Source: UBA1801 sp035353395 (GTDB taxonomy: Bacteria; Acidobacteriota; Holophagae; Holophagales; Holophagaceae). Taken from it: a stretch of 23,359 bases of DNA. The number at the start of each line of letters is the position of its first letter. Within the stretch, counting starts at the first letter, position 1. Location: positions 1 through 23,359 of the forward strand of contig DAOPZL010000043.1 in the NCBI GenBank assembly GCA_035353395.1, written 5' to 3'. Shown here piece by piece: positions 13,954 through 22,463 of this stretch. Under the pieces are notes generated by a model, which saw nothing but the letters and a program-made list of their open reading frames with translations, ran no database searches and had not been told where the DNA came from. A program made the position numbers and the translations under genes.

Positions 13954-14112
13954 CGTTAGAAAAAATGGATTTACTTGACCGCAGCGCGCGTTGAGCAGAC
14001 CGCCACCCTGCGGAATCGGCGGGCTTTCGCGTTCGCAGATCCAGGAAGCCGGGAAGCCCTCGGGATCTCCCCTGGATCTTACCGCCTCCTGCCGCCCGCG
14101 CTCCGGGCCGCC

Positions 14113-14161
14113 TTGACGCAATCTTGACGTCGGCGCAGCCGATCCTGACGGCCTGTTGACC
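14113..14161 (+). promoter_or_regulatory. Candidate KdpE operator: four TTGAC-type half-sites upstream of kdpF
   Basis: TTGACG (14113), TTGACG (14124), CTGACG (14145) and TTGACC (14156) are spaced 11, 21 and 11 bp. Tandem hexamers one helical turn apart are how OmpR/PhoB-family regulators such as KdpE bind as head-to-tail dimers, and a 21-bp shift places the second pair on the same face. The array ends 34 bp before the kdpF start. One of the hexamers could double as a -35 element. Binding is inferred, not shown. Confidence 0.6.
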
Positions 14162-14195
14162 CGCGAAAACCGACGATGAAACCGGAGGTGGTTCC

Positions 14196-14288
14196 ATGAC
14201 CTGGTTCCGGATCCTGGCGGCCGTCCTGGCTTCAGGGATCGCCGTGTATCTCGTGGTGGCGCTGCTCCGGCCGGAGCGTTTCCAGTGA
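14196..14288 (+). CDS. kdpF: KdpF, small subunit of the K+-transporting ATPase (30 aa)
   Basis: A 30-residue single-pass membrane peptide (helix about residues 5-25, ending LLRPERF) lies directly upstream of kdpA. This is the size, position and C-terminal pattern of KdpF, a lipid-like stabiliser of the KdpABC complex in the inner membrane. The ATG has GGAGGTG six bases upstream, the best ribosome site in the operon. The TGA overlaps a GTG that probably starts kdpA, so translation is coupled. Confidence 0.88.
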   Translation: MTWFRILAAVLASGIAVYLVVALLRPERFQ

Positions 14289-16000
14289 GCATGCTGCTTG
14301 TCGTCCTCTTCGCGGGCCTTCTCGGGCTGCTGGCCCTGCTGGCCAGGCCCCTCGGGGAATACCTCGGGGACGTCCTGGAGCGGGAGCCCGTGCCGTGGGC
14401 GCGCTTCCTGTCGCCCTTTGAAAGAGGCCTCTATCGGCTGATGGGCATCGAGGCGGGCGACCGCATGGACTGGAAGCAGTATCTGGCCGCCGTCCTCGCC
14501 TTCAGCGGAGCGGGACTTGCCTTCCTCCTGGGGCTGCTCCGGCTCCAGTCCCACCTTCCCCTGAACGCCGGGGCAGGCCCCATGAGCTGGCCCCTCGCCT
14601 TCAACACGGCCGTGAGCTTCGTCACCAACACCAACTGGCAGGCCTATTCCGGCGAGACGGCCCTGGGGCCGCTCGCCCAGATGCTGGGCCTGACGGTGCA
14701 GAACTTCCTGTCCGCGGCCACGGGGCTCGCGGTCATGGCCGCGGTGGCGCGGGGCATCCGGAGGCGCAAGGCCACGAATCTCGGCAGTTTCTGGGTGGAC
14801 CTGGTGCGCGTCACGCTCTACGTCCTGCTGCCGCTGGCGGCGGTCTTCGCGCTCTTCCTGGTGAGCCAGGGGGTGGTGCAGACGCTCGTTCCTTCCCTCA
14901 AGGCCGCCTGGCTCGCCCCGCCCGTCCCGGGCGCCCCGGCCGAGCAGGTCATCGCCCTGGGGCCGGCCGCCTCCCAGGTCGCCATCAAGATGCTCGGCAC
15001 CAACGGCGGAGGGTTCTTCGGCGCGAACGGCGCCCATCCCTTCGAGAATCCGACCCCCTTGGCCAACCTGGCCCAGATCCTCGCCATCCTCATCATTCCG
15101 GCCGCCTGCTGCTTCACCTTCGGGAAGCTGGTCCGGGACCGGCGCCAGGGCTGGGCGCTCTTCGCGGCCATGGGCATCCTCCTGGCGCTGGCCACCGGGC
15201 TGGCCGGATGGGCCGAACACCGCCCGGCAGCCCCTTTCCGGCAGGCCGGGATCGTCCAGGCCGCGGGCAGCCTCGAAGGCAAGGAACTTCGGAACGGCAT
15301 CGAGAGCTCCGTGCTCTGGTCCACCGCCACGACGGCGGCCAGCAACGGGAGCGTGAACGCGCAGCACGACGCCATGTCCCCCCTGGCGGGGCTGTCCCAG
15401 ATGGTGCTCATGCAGATCGGCGAGGTGGCCTACGGGGGGGCGGGATCCGGGCTCTACGGGATGATGGTCTTCGTGCTGGTGGGCGTCTTCGTCTCGGGCC
15501 TCATGGTGGGGCGGACCCCGGAATACCTCGGGAAGAAGATCGAGGCCTTCGAGATGAAGATGGCCGCGCTGGTGGTGCTCGTCCCCTCCGCCGTCGTGCT
15601 GGTGGGGACCGCGGCCACGCTGCTCCAGGGGCAGGCCGGGAGCTGGATCACGAACCCGGGGCCCCACGGGTTCAGCCAGGTGCTCTACGCCTGGTCCAGC
15701 GCCGCCAACAACAACGGGAGTTCCTTCGCCGGGCTGGCCGCGGACCAGCCGTTCCTCGACCTCGGGCTCGGGCTCGCCATGCTGGCGGGCCGCTATGCGC
15801 CCATGGCCGCGGTCCTCGCCCTGGCCGGCTCCCTGGCCGCGAAAAAGCGCACCCCGCCGGGGCCTGGCACGCTGCCCACCCACAGTCCCTTCTTCGTCGC
15901 GGTGATCGTGGCCATCGTCCTGCTGGTGGGGGCCCTGACCTTCCTTCCCGCCCTGGCGGCCGGACCCCTGGCCGAACACTTCGCCGCCTTCAGGGGGTAG
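14285..16000 (+). CDS. kdpA: KdpA, K+-binding channel subunit of the Kdp ATPase (571 aa)
   Basis: This is the SKT-superfamily subunit that selects K+ from the periplasm and passes it to KdpB. About ten membrane helices are visible. The selectivity-filter loops are recognisable: TNTNWQAYSGE near residue 115, GTNGGGFFGANGAHPFENP near 240, SPLAGLSQ near 362 and NNNGSSFAGL near 475. Length matches the family (about 560). GTG at 14285 is chosen because GGAG lies eight bases before it and it overlaps the kdpF stop; ATG 14291 is possible and changes only two residues. It ends two bases before kdpB. Confidence 0.97.
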   Translation: MSMLLVVLFAGLLGLLALLARPLGEYLGDVLEREPVPWARFLSPFERGLYRLMGIEAGDRMDWKQYLAAVLAFSGAGLAFLLGLLRLQSHLPLNAGAGPMSWPLAFNTAVSFVTNTNWQAYSGETALGPLAQMLGLTVQNFLSAATGLAVMAAVARGIRRRKATNLGSFWVDLVRVTLYVLLPLAAVFALFLVSQGVVQTLVPSLKAAWLAPPVPGAPAEQVIALGPAASQVAIKMLGTNGGGFFGANGAHPFENPTPLANLAQILAILIIPAACCFTFGKLVRDRRQGWALFAAMGILLALATGLAGWAEHRPAAPFRQAGIVQAAGSLEGKELRNGIESSVLWSTATTAASNGSVNAQHDAMSPLAGLSQMVLMQIGEVAYGGAGSGLYGMMVFVLVGVFVSGLMVGRTPEYLGKKIEAFEMKMAALVVLVPSAVVLVGTAATLLQGQAGSWITNPGPHGFSQVLYAWSSAANNNGSSFAGLAADQPFLDLGLGLAMLAGRYAPMAAVLALAGSLAAKKRTPPGPGTLPTHSPFFVAVIVAIVLLVGALTFLPALAAGPLAEHFAAFRG

Positions 16001-16002
16001 CC

Positions 16003-18132
16003 ATGCGCGCGAGCCATTCCGAATCCCCGCTGCGGGTCCCCGTCCGAGAGGTGCCCATGCCGGAACCCGCTTCGAAAACCTCCCTCCGGAAGCTCCAGGA
16101 CACCCTCCTGAAGCGCGCGCTCCTCGACGCGCTGCGGAAGCTCGATCCGCGCCACCAGCTCCACAACCCCGTGATGTTCGTGGTCTGGGTGTGCAGCGCC
16201 TTCGTGACCCTGCTCTGGATCCACAGCCTGGGGGGACACGGCGAGAGCCGGTCCGCCTTCATCCTCCAGGTCGCGCTCTGGCTCTGGTTCACCCTCTTCT
16301 TCGCCAACCTGGCCGAGGCCCTCGCGGAGGGGCGGGGCAAGGCCCAGGCGGACAGCCTGCGCGCCACCCGCCGGCTCGTCGCCGCCAAGAAGCTCGCCTC
16401 CCCGGGGGAACGGGCCTGGACCGCCGTGAACAGCAACTCCCTCCGGGCGGGGGACGTGGTCCTCGTGGAGGCCGGGGACACCATCCCGCTGGACGGCGAA
16501 GTGGTGGAGGGGGTCGCCTCGGTGAACGAGGCCGCCGTGACGGGGGAGAGCGCGCCCGTGATCCGGGAGTCCGGCGGCGACCGGTCCGCGGTGACGGGCG
16601 GGACGGAGGTGCTCTCCGACTGGATCGTCGTGCGCATCACGTCGAATCCGGGCGACAGCTTCCTGGACCGGATGATCGCCATGGTGGAGGGCGCCAAGCG
16701 CCGGAAGACGCCGAACGAGATCGCCCTCGACATCCTGCTGGCGGGCCTCACCCTGGTCTTCCTGCTGGCGGTCGCGACGCTGCTTCCGTTCAGCCAGTAC
16801 GCCGCGAGGGCGGCGGGAGCGGGCTCCCCCATCCCCCTCACGATGCTGGTGGCGCTGCTGGTCTGCCTCATCCCGACCACCATCGGCGGGCTCCTGAGCG
16901 CCATCGGCATCGCGGGCATGGACCGCATGATCCGCGCCAACGTCGTCGCCACCTCGGGCCGGGCCGTGGAGGCCGCCGGGGACGTGGACGTCCTCCTGCT
17001 GGACAAGACCGGGACCATCACCCTGGGCAACCGGGAGGCCGTGGCCTTCCTGCCCGCCCCCGGCGTCGGCGAGAGGGCCCTCGCCGAGGCGGCCCAGCTC
17101 GCCTCGCTGCCGGATGAGACCCCGGAGGGGCGCAGCATCGTGGTGCTCGCCAAGAATCTTCATGGACTGCGGGAGCGGGATCTCGGCAGCCTCCACATGG
17201 TCTTCGTCCCCTTCACGGCCCAGAGCCGCATGAGCGGCGTGGACGTCGAAGGGCGGCGCATCCGGAAGGGGGCCTCGGAAGCCATCGCTGGGTGGGTCGA
17301 ATCCGAGGGCGGGGAGGTTCCGGACGGGGTGCGCCTCGCGGCGGACCGCATCGCCCGGGAAGGCGGCACGCCGCTCGTGGTCGCGGAAGGGACCCGGGCC
17401 CTGGGCGTGATCCACCTGAAGGACATCGTGAAGGGGGGCATCCGGGAACGCTTCGCGGAACTTCGCCGCATGGGCATCAAGACCGTGATGGTGACCGGGG
17501 ACAATCCCCTCACCGCCGCCGCCATCGCCGCGGAGGCCGGCGTGGACGACTTCCTGGCCCAGGCGACGCCCGAGCGGAAGCTGCGCCTGATCCGCGACTA
17601 CCAGGCGGGCGGGCGGCTGGTGGCCATGACCGGGGACGGCACGAACGACGCCCCGGCCCTCGCCCAGGCGGACGTGGCGGTGGCCATGAACACCGGGACC
17701 CAGGCCGCGAAGGAGGCCGGGAACATGGTGGACCTGGACTCCAATCCCACCAAGCTCATCGAGATCGTGCGCATCGGCAAGCAGATGCTGATGACCCGGG
17801 GCTCCCTGACCACGTTCAGCATCGCCAACGACGTGGCGAAGTACTTCGCCATCCTTCCGGCCGCCTTCCTGCTGACCTACCCGCAGCTCAGGGTGCTCGA
17901 TCCCATGCGGCTCCACAGCCCCGAGAGCGCGGTCCTTTCCGCCGTGATCTTCAACGCCCTCATCATCGTGGCGCTGATCCCCCTGGCGCTCCGGGGCGTC
18001 AAGTTCCGGACCCTCCCCGCCGTGGACCTCCTGCGCCGGAACCTCGCCGTCTTCGGGCTGGGCGGTCTGGCGGCGCCCTTCCTCGGCATCAAGCTCATCG
18101 ATCTGGCGATCGTCGCGCTCCACCTGGCCTGA
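16003..18132 (+). CDS. kdpB: KdpB, P-type ATPase catalytic subunit (709 aa)
   Basis: The subunit hydrolyses ATP to drive K+ uptake. All P-type hallmarks are present: TGES of the actuator domain, phosphorylation site DKTGTIT with D334, MVTGDNPLTA and TGDGTNDAPALAQADVAVAMN of the hinge. The membrane helix around VCLIPTTIGGLLSAIGIAGMDRM is specific to KdpB. At 709 residues it is slightly longer than typical (about 680) because of a hydrophilic N-terminal ~18 residues; ATG 16057 would give the usual length, but ATG 16003 follows the kdpA stop at once, with a G-rich ribosome site. No frameshift or missing residue is seen. Confidence 0.97.
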   Translation: MRASHSESPLRVPVREVPMPEPASKTSLRKLQDTLLKRALLDALRKLDPRHQLHNPVMFVVWVCSAFVTLLWIHSLGGHGESRSAFILQVALWLWFTLFFANLAEALAEGRGKAQADSLRATRRLVAAKKLASPGERAWTAVNSNSLRAGDVVLVEAGDTIPLDGEVVEGVASVNEAAVTGESAPVIRESGGDRSAVTGGTEVLSDWIVVRITSNPGDSFLDRMIAMVEGAKRRKTPNEIALDILLAGLTLVFLLAVATLLPFSQYAARAAGAGSPIPLTMLVALLVCLIPTTIGGLLSAIGIAGMDRMIRANVVATSGRAVEAAGDVDVLLLDKTGTITLGNREAVAFLPAPGVGERALAEAAQLASLPDETPEGRSIVVLAKNLHGLRERDLGSLHMVFVPFTAQSRMSGVDVEGRRIRKGASEAIAGWVESEGGEVPDGVRLAADRIAREGGTPLVVAEGTRALGVIHLKDIVKGGIRERFAELRRMGIKTVMVTGDNPLTAAAIAAEAGVDDFLAQATPERKLRLIRDYQAGGRLVAMTGDGTNDAPALAQADVAVAMNTGTQAAKEAGNMVDLDSNPTKLIEIVRIGKQMLMTRGSLTTFSIANDVAKYFAILPAAFLLTYPQLRVLDPMRLHSPESAVLSAVIFNALIIVALIPLALRGVKFRTLPAVDLLRRNLAVFGLGGLAAPFLGIKLIDLAIVALHLA

Positions 18133-18144
18133 CAGGAGACTTCC

Positions 18145-18711
18145 ATGAAGCTCGTCCGTCCGCTGTGCATCTCCTTCGGCGCCCTCGCCCTGCTCACGGG
18201 GATCGCCTATCCGGTGGCCGTCACGGGCATCGCCCGGGTCGCCTTCCCGGACCAGGCCGGGGGAAGCCTGCTCCGCGTCGGCGGCCGGGTGCGAGGCTCC
18301 CGCCTGATCGCCCAGGCCACCCAGGATCCCCGCTACTTCCGCTGCCGCCCGAGCCCCACCGGGCCCTTCCCGACGAACGCCGCGGCCGGTGCGGGGTCCA
18401 CCCTGGCCGCCTCGAACCCGGCGCTCGGGGCGGCCGTGGCGCGGCGCCTGGAGGCGCTCCGGGCCTCGGATCCCGGCCAGCGCGATCCTGTTCCCCAGGA
18501 CCTGGTGGCGGCCAGCGGCAGCGGCCTGGACCCCCACATCTCCCCCGAATCGGCCCGCTGGCAGGCGGGCAGGATCGCCGCGGCCCGGGGGATGGCGCGC
18601 GACGCCGTCGAGCGCCTGGTCGAGAAGCACCTCGAAGGGGGCCTGCTCTCGCCTCGCCGCGTGAACGCCCTGGCGTTGAACCAGGCGCTCGACGCGATGG
18701 AACGGAGGTAG
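18145..18711 (+). CDS. kdpC: KdpC, assembly and ATP-affinity subunit of the Kdp ATPase (188 aa)
   Basis: A single N-terminal membrane helix (about residues 7-28) is followed by a soluble domain with the family signatures: an RGSRLIAQATQDPRYFRCRPS segment, SNPALGAAV and SGSGLDPHISPESARWQAGRIA. KdpC holds the KdpB nucleotide site and KdpA together. Length is normal. The ATG has AGGAGA seven bases upstream, and the 12-bp gap from kdpB fits one transcript. In the second signature many homologues read QYFWGRPS, so RCRPS is a mild variant. Confidence 0.95.
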   Translation: MKLVRPLCISFGALALLTGIAYPVAVTGIARVAFPDQAGGSLLRVGGRVRGSRLIAQATQDPRYFRCRPSPTGPFPTNAAAGAGSTLAASNPALGAAVARRLEALRASDPGQRDPVPQDLVAASGSGLDPHISPESARWQAGRIAAARGMARDAVERLVEKHLEGGLLSPRRVNALALNQALDAMERR

Positions 18712-18714
18712 ACC

Positions 18715-19052
18715 ATGCACCTGCGCTGGCTGTTGCCCCTGACCTGCCTCCTCGGCACGGTGGCCACCCACGATGCGCTGCGCGACCATCGGGAGAACCC
18801 CGCCACCTNNNNNNNNNNNNNNNNNNNNNNNNNNNNNNNNNNNNNNNNNNNNNNNNNNNNNNNNNNNNNNNNNNNNNNNNNNNNNNNNNNNNNNNNNNNN
18901 NNNNNNNNGGCACGGTGGCCACCCACGATGCGCTGCGCGACCATCGGGAGAACCCCGCCACCTTCAGGTGGGGAAAGGTCTCGTTCCTTCTTTTCGTGGG
19001 GTGGTTCCCGCTCCTGGTCTGGATCGCGAACGTCGTTTGGCCGCAGAATTGA
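18715..19052 (+). CDS. Small membrane protein between kdpC and kdpD (60 aa after closing the gap)
   Basis: The gene begins three bases after the kdpC stop and is cut by the 100-N gap. If the duplicated 55-bp ends are merged (drop 18809-18963), the two halves join in frame into a 60-residue protein ending at TGA 19050-19052. This supports both the gene and the artefact reading. The protein has a hydrophobic N-terminus (residues 3-16), a short polar middle (HDALRDHRENPAT) and a strongly hydrophobic C-terminal helix (about 36-56) with several Trp. I do not recognise a family. Its place inside the kdp operon suggests an accessory of the pump or of KdpD, which is inference only. The GGAGG immediately upstream overlaps the kdpC end. 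Confidence 0.65.
18754..18963. other. Assembly gap: 100 N between identical 55-bp contig ends
   Basis: Positions 18754-18808 and 18909-18963 are identical, and exactly 100 N (18809-18908) separate them. A round-number N run between perfect end copies is the mark of a scaffolder joining two contigs that in fact overlap by one assembly k-mer. The real sequence probably has one copy and no gap, as the restored reading frame shows. Confidence 0.93.
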
Positions 19053-19065
19053 GCGGGAGCCCCCC

Positions 19066-21744
19066 ATGCCGCTTCGACCCGATCCCGAGGAACTGCTGAA
19101 ACGCGTCCAGGCGGAGGAGGAGCGGTCCAGGCGGGCCCGCTTCAAGGTCTTCTTCGGCGCGGCGCCCGGGGTGGGCAAGACCTTCGCCATGCTCCAGGAT
19201 GCCCAGCGGCGGCGGCTGGAGGGGACGGACGTGGCGGTCGGGCTGGTGGAGACGCACCACCGGGAGGAGACCGAGCGCCTCCTGCAGGGACTCGAGGTGC
19301 TGCCCAGGAAATCGACTCCCCACCGGGGAATCTTCCTGGAGGAGTTCGACCTGGACGCGGCGCTGGCGCGCAAGCCGTCCCTCGTCCTCGTGGACGAGCT
19401 GGCCCACTCCAACGCGCCGGGCTGCCGGCACGCCAAGCGCTGGCAGGATGTCATGGAGCTCCTGGACGCCGGCATCGACGTCTACAGCACGGTCAACGTC
19501 CAGCACCTCGAGAGCTTCAAGGAAGTGGTGGCCCAGATCACCGGGATCGTGGTCCAGGAGCGGATCCCGGATACGGTCCTGGAACGATGCGACGAGCTCG
19601 AGCTGGTGGACATCTCCATCGAGGAGCTCACCCAGCGGCTGGCGGAGGGCAAGGTCTACGTCCCGGACCAGGCCAAGCACGCCGTCCAGCGGTTCTTCCG
19701 GAGGGGGAACCTCCTGGCTCTCCGGGAGCTGGCGCTGCGCCGCACGGCGGAACTGGTGGACGCGGACATGCGGCGCTACCGGGAAGCCCAGGGCATCGAG
19801 GAGACCTGGGCGGCCGGACAGCGGCTGCTGGTGGGCATCACGCCCAGGGCCGCCTCGGAGGCGCTGATCCGGGAGGCGCGGCGCATGGCCGAGTCCCTGG
19901 GCGCCTCCTGGATGGCGGTCTACGTGGACTTCGGCAAGCGCCTGTCCGGCGCGGAACGGGAGCGCCTCGAGGCCCACCTCCGCCTGGCGGAGCGGCTGGG
20001 GGGGGAGGGCATCGCCCTGCCGGGGCACGCCAGCCTGGCGGAGGACCTCCTGGCCCTCGCGCGCAGCCGGAACGTCACCCAGATCCTCGTCGGCCGGTCG
20101 GACAGGCCCCAGTGGCTGGAACGCATCCAGGGCGGCCTCCTGGGGAAGCTCTCCGCCCAGGCGGGCCACATCCACATCCACGTCGTGCCGGTGGCGCAGG
20201 CTGAAAGCCCCAAGCAGATCCCCCGGCCGGTGCCTTCCCCCTGGCCGGGGCCCGCCGTCCTCGGCCAGTGCGCCCTCTACGTGGCCCTGGCCACGGGGCT
20301 CGGCGCGGTCCTCCCCTGGATGGAACTGGCGGACATCGTCATGGTCTTCACCATCCCCATCCTGGTGGCCGCCGTCCGGTTCGGGCGGAACGCGGCCCTG
20401 CTCACCTCCGTGATCGCCGTGATGTCCTACGACTTCTTCTTCATCCATCCCCGCTTCACCCTGGACGTGGGGGACATGAAGCACCTGGGCACCTTCGTCA
20501 TCATGCTGGGACTGGGCTTCGTGATCGGCAACCTGACCGAGCGCGTGCGGCAGCAGGCCATCCGAGCCCAGCTCCGGGAGCACCGCACGCTGGCGCTCTA
20601 CCGCCTGGGCGAGTCGCTGGTCCAGGCCGGGGACCAGACCGAGACCATCGCGGCGGCCATCCGGGCGGTGGAAGCCCAGTTCCGAGCCCACGTGACGTTC
20701 TACCTGCCGGGCCGCGAGGGCCGCCTGGAGCCGGAGCACGGCCAGGCTCCGCCCCAGGAGGACACCCAGGGCGTCGCCCAGTGGGCCTTCGACCACGGGC
20801 AGGCCGCCGGGCGGGGCACGGGCGTCCTGCCGGCCTCCAGGGCCCTCTTCCTCCCCCTGAAGGGCGTGCGGAGGATCCTGGGCGTCATGTCGCTCCACAG
20901 CGAGGAGGGGCCGCTGTGGGAGGAGCCGGACCAGCGCCACCTGCTGGAGAGCTTCGCCAACCAGACGGCCCTCGCCCTCGAGCGGGCCTCGCTGTCCGCG
21001 GAGGCCCACGCCGCCCGCCTTCAGGCGGAGCGGGAGGAGCTGAGGAACACGCTGCTCTCCTCCGTCTCCCACGACCTTCGCACCCCGCTGGCGGGCATCA
21101 CCGGATCGGCGACGACCTTGATGGAAGACCCCGGCACGCTGAACGCCGCGGAGCGGAACGCCCTCCTGGGCTCGATCCAGGAGGAGGCCTTCCGGATGCA
21201 CCGGCTGATCAGCAACCTGCTGGACCTGACCCGGCTGGAATCCGGCTCCATCCAGCTGCGCCGCGAGTGGCTGCCCGCGGAGGAGGTGGTGGGCTCCGCC
21301 CTGAACCATCTCGGCACCCTCGGGGAGGGGCGGGAGATCCAGTTCCTCAGCGGCCATCCCGCGCCCCTGCTGTGGGGAGATTCGGTGCTGCTGGAGCAGG
21401 TGCTGATCAACCTGGTCGAGAACGCGCTGAAGTTCTCCCCCGCGGACAAGCCCGTGGAGATCCAGATCCACGGGACCGACAAGGGGGTCTCCGTCCTCGT
21501 GAGCGACCACGGCCCCGGCATCCCGGAAGGGCTCGAGGCCCGGATCTTCGAGAAGCTGTTCCGAGCCCATGGAGGCGGTGCCGGCGCCGGCCTCGGGCTG
21601 GCCATCTGCCAGGCCATCGTGCGCGCCCACGGCGGGCACGTCCAGGCCAACAACCGGCCCCAGGGCGGCGCCCAGTTCGTGGCATGGCTGCCCTACGATG
21701 GGGTGCCTCCCGTCGAACCCGTCGAGGAATCCCGTGAATGCTGA
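19066..21744 (+). CDS. kdpD: KdpD, sensor histidine kinase for K+ limitation/osmotic stress (892 aa)
   Basis: The domain order is that of full-length KdpD: an N-terminal KdpD domain with Walker A GAAPGVGKT (31-39) and VDELAHSN, a universal-stress-protein-like domain (about 250-375), four closely spaced membrane helices (about 400-495, DUF4118), a GAF-like region (about 520-640), phospho-acceptor H669 in SSVSHDLRTPLAG, and an ATPase domain with NLVENALKFSP, DHGPGIP and GAGLGLAI. It phosphorylates KdpE when K+ is scarce. The ATG at 19066 is preceded by GGGAGC. The last 11 bp overlap kdpE. Length is normal for the family (about 890). Confidence 0.96.
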   Translation: MPLRPDPEELLKRVQAEEERSRRARFKVFFGAAPGVGKTFAMLQDAQRRRLEGTDVAVGLVETHHREETERLLQGLEVLPRKSTPHRGIFLEEFDLDAALARKPSLVLVDELAHSNAPGCRHAKRWQDVMELLDAGIDVYSTVNVQHLESFKEVVAQITGIVVQERIPDTVLERCDELELVDISIEELTQRLAEGKVYVPDQAKHAVQRFFRRGNLLALRELALRRTAELVDADMRRYREAQGIEETWAAGQRLLVGITPRAASEALIREARRMAESLGASWMAVYVDFGKRLSGAERERLEAHLRLAERLGGEGIALPGHASLAEDLLALARSRNVTQILVGRSDRPQWLERIQGGLLGKLSAQAGHIHIHVVPVAQAESPKQIPRPVPSPWPGPAVLGQCALYVALATGLGAVLPWMELADIVMVFTIPILVAAVRFGRNAALLTSVIAVMSYDFFFIHPRFTLDVGDMKHLGTFVIMLGLGFVIGNLTERVRQQAIRAQLREHRTLALYRLGESLVQAGDQTETIAAAIRAVEAQFRAHVTFYLPGREGRLEPEHGQAPPQEDTQGVAQWAFDHGQAAGRGTGVLPASRALFLPLKGVRRILGVMSLHSEEGPLWEEPDQRHLLESFANQTALALERASLSAEAHAARLQAEREELRNTLLSSVSHDLRTPLAGITGSATTLMEDPGTLNAAERNALLGSIQEEAFRMHRLISNLLDLTRLESGSIQLRREWLPAEEVVGSALNHLGTLGEGREIQFLSGHPAPLLWGDSVLLEQVLINLVENALKFSPADKPVEIQIHGTDKGVSVLVSDHGPGIPEGLEARIFEKLFRAHGGGAGAGLGLAICQAIVRAHGGHVQANNRPQGGAQFVAWLPYDGVPPVEPVEESREC

Positions 21745-22426
21745 ATCCCCCCTGGTCCTGGTCGTCGACGACGAGCCCCAGCTGCTGCGCTTCCTCACGG
21801 CGGCCCTGAAGTCCCACGACTACCGGGTGATGACCGCGGAGACGGCGGGGGAGGGCGAGCGGCTGATCCTCAGCCACCGGCCCGATGCGATCCTGCTGGA
21901 TCTCGGCCTCCCGGACCGCGACGGCCTCGAGGTGGTCGCCCACGTGCGCGGATGGTGCGACACGCCCATCATCGTGATCAGCGCCCGGGGCAAGGAGGAC
22001 GACAAGGTCGAGGCCCTGGAGGCGGGGGCCAACGACTACCTGACCAAGCCCTTCGGGACCCGCGAGCTGATCGCGCGCATCCGCGTGGCCCTGCGGAACC
22101 GCTTCCAGGCATCCCCCGCCAGCCCCGTCGTCGAGTTCGGGGACGTCCGCGTGGACCTCGAGGACCGGAGCGTGACCCGCCGGGGAGAGCGGGTGCACCT
22201 CACCCCCAACGAGTTCAAGCTGCTGGCCGCGCTGGTCCGGCATCCCGGGAAGGTGCTGACGCACAACCAGCTCCTCAGGGAGGTCTGGGGCAGCGCCAAC
22301 CTGCAGCAGACGCACTACCTGCGCGTCTACATGAACCAGCTGCGCTACAAGCTGGAGGAGGATCCCGCCCGGCCGCGCCACCTGCAGACGGAGCTGGGGG
22401 TGGGCTACCGCCTGGTCGAGCCCTGA
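21734..22426 (+). CDS. kdpE: KdpE, OmpR-family response regulator (230 aa)
   Basis: The N-terminal receiver has VVDDEPQLLRFL, the phospho-acceptor Asp in ILLDLGLPDRDG and the Lys in TKPFG. The C-terminal winged helix (about 130-228) has LTPNEFKLLAALVRHPGKVLTHNQLLREVWG and YMNQLRYKLE, the OmpR/PhoB type. It should activate kdpFABC, probably through the hexamer array before kdpF. The start is GTG at 21734, with GAGGAA five bases upstream, inside the end of kdpD; no suitable ATG lies nearby. Length is as expected (about 230). Confidence 0.95.
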   Translation: MNAESPLVLVVDDEPQLLRFLTAALKSHDYRVMTAETAGEGERLILSHRPDAILLDLGLPDRDGLEVVAHVRGWCDTPIIVISARGKEDDKVEALEAGANDYLTKPFGTRELIARIRVALRNRFQASPASPVVEFGDVRVDLEDRSVTRRGERVHLTPNEFKLLAALVRHPGKVLTHNQLLREVWGSANLQQTHYLRVYMNQLRYKLEEDPARPRHLQTELGVGYRLVEP

Positions 22427-22463
22427 CATCCGCCGGGGTTATCCTGGTTCCCGTGGAGGCGGC

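Noticed and set aside
13954..14292. N-terminal extension of the half-size EamA protein to 259 residues
   Set aside because: It would be antisense to kdpF and to the hexamer array, and it is Arg/Pro/Gly-rich without hydrophobic helices.
10772..15979. A 1735-codon open frame on the minus strand across the kinase and kdpA
   Set aside because: It is the mirror of two strongly supported plus-strand genes in very GC-rich DNA, where stop codons are rare. It also crosses the convergent EamA gene, and its translation is low-complexity Gly/His/Arg/Pro.
15793..18789. A 998-codon minus-strand frame opposite kdpB and kdpC
   Set aside because: Same cause: antisense shadow of high-GC coding sequence, with no family signature.
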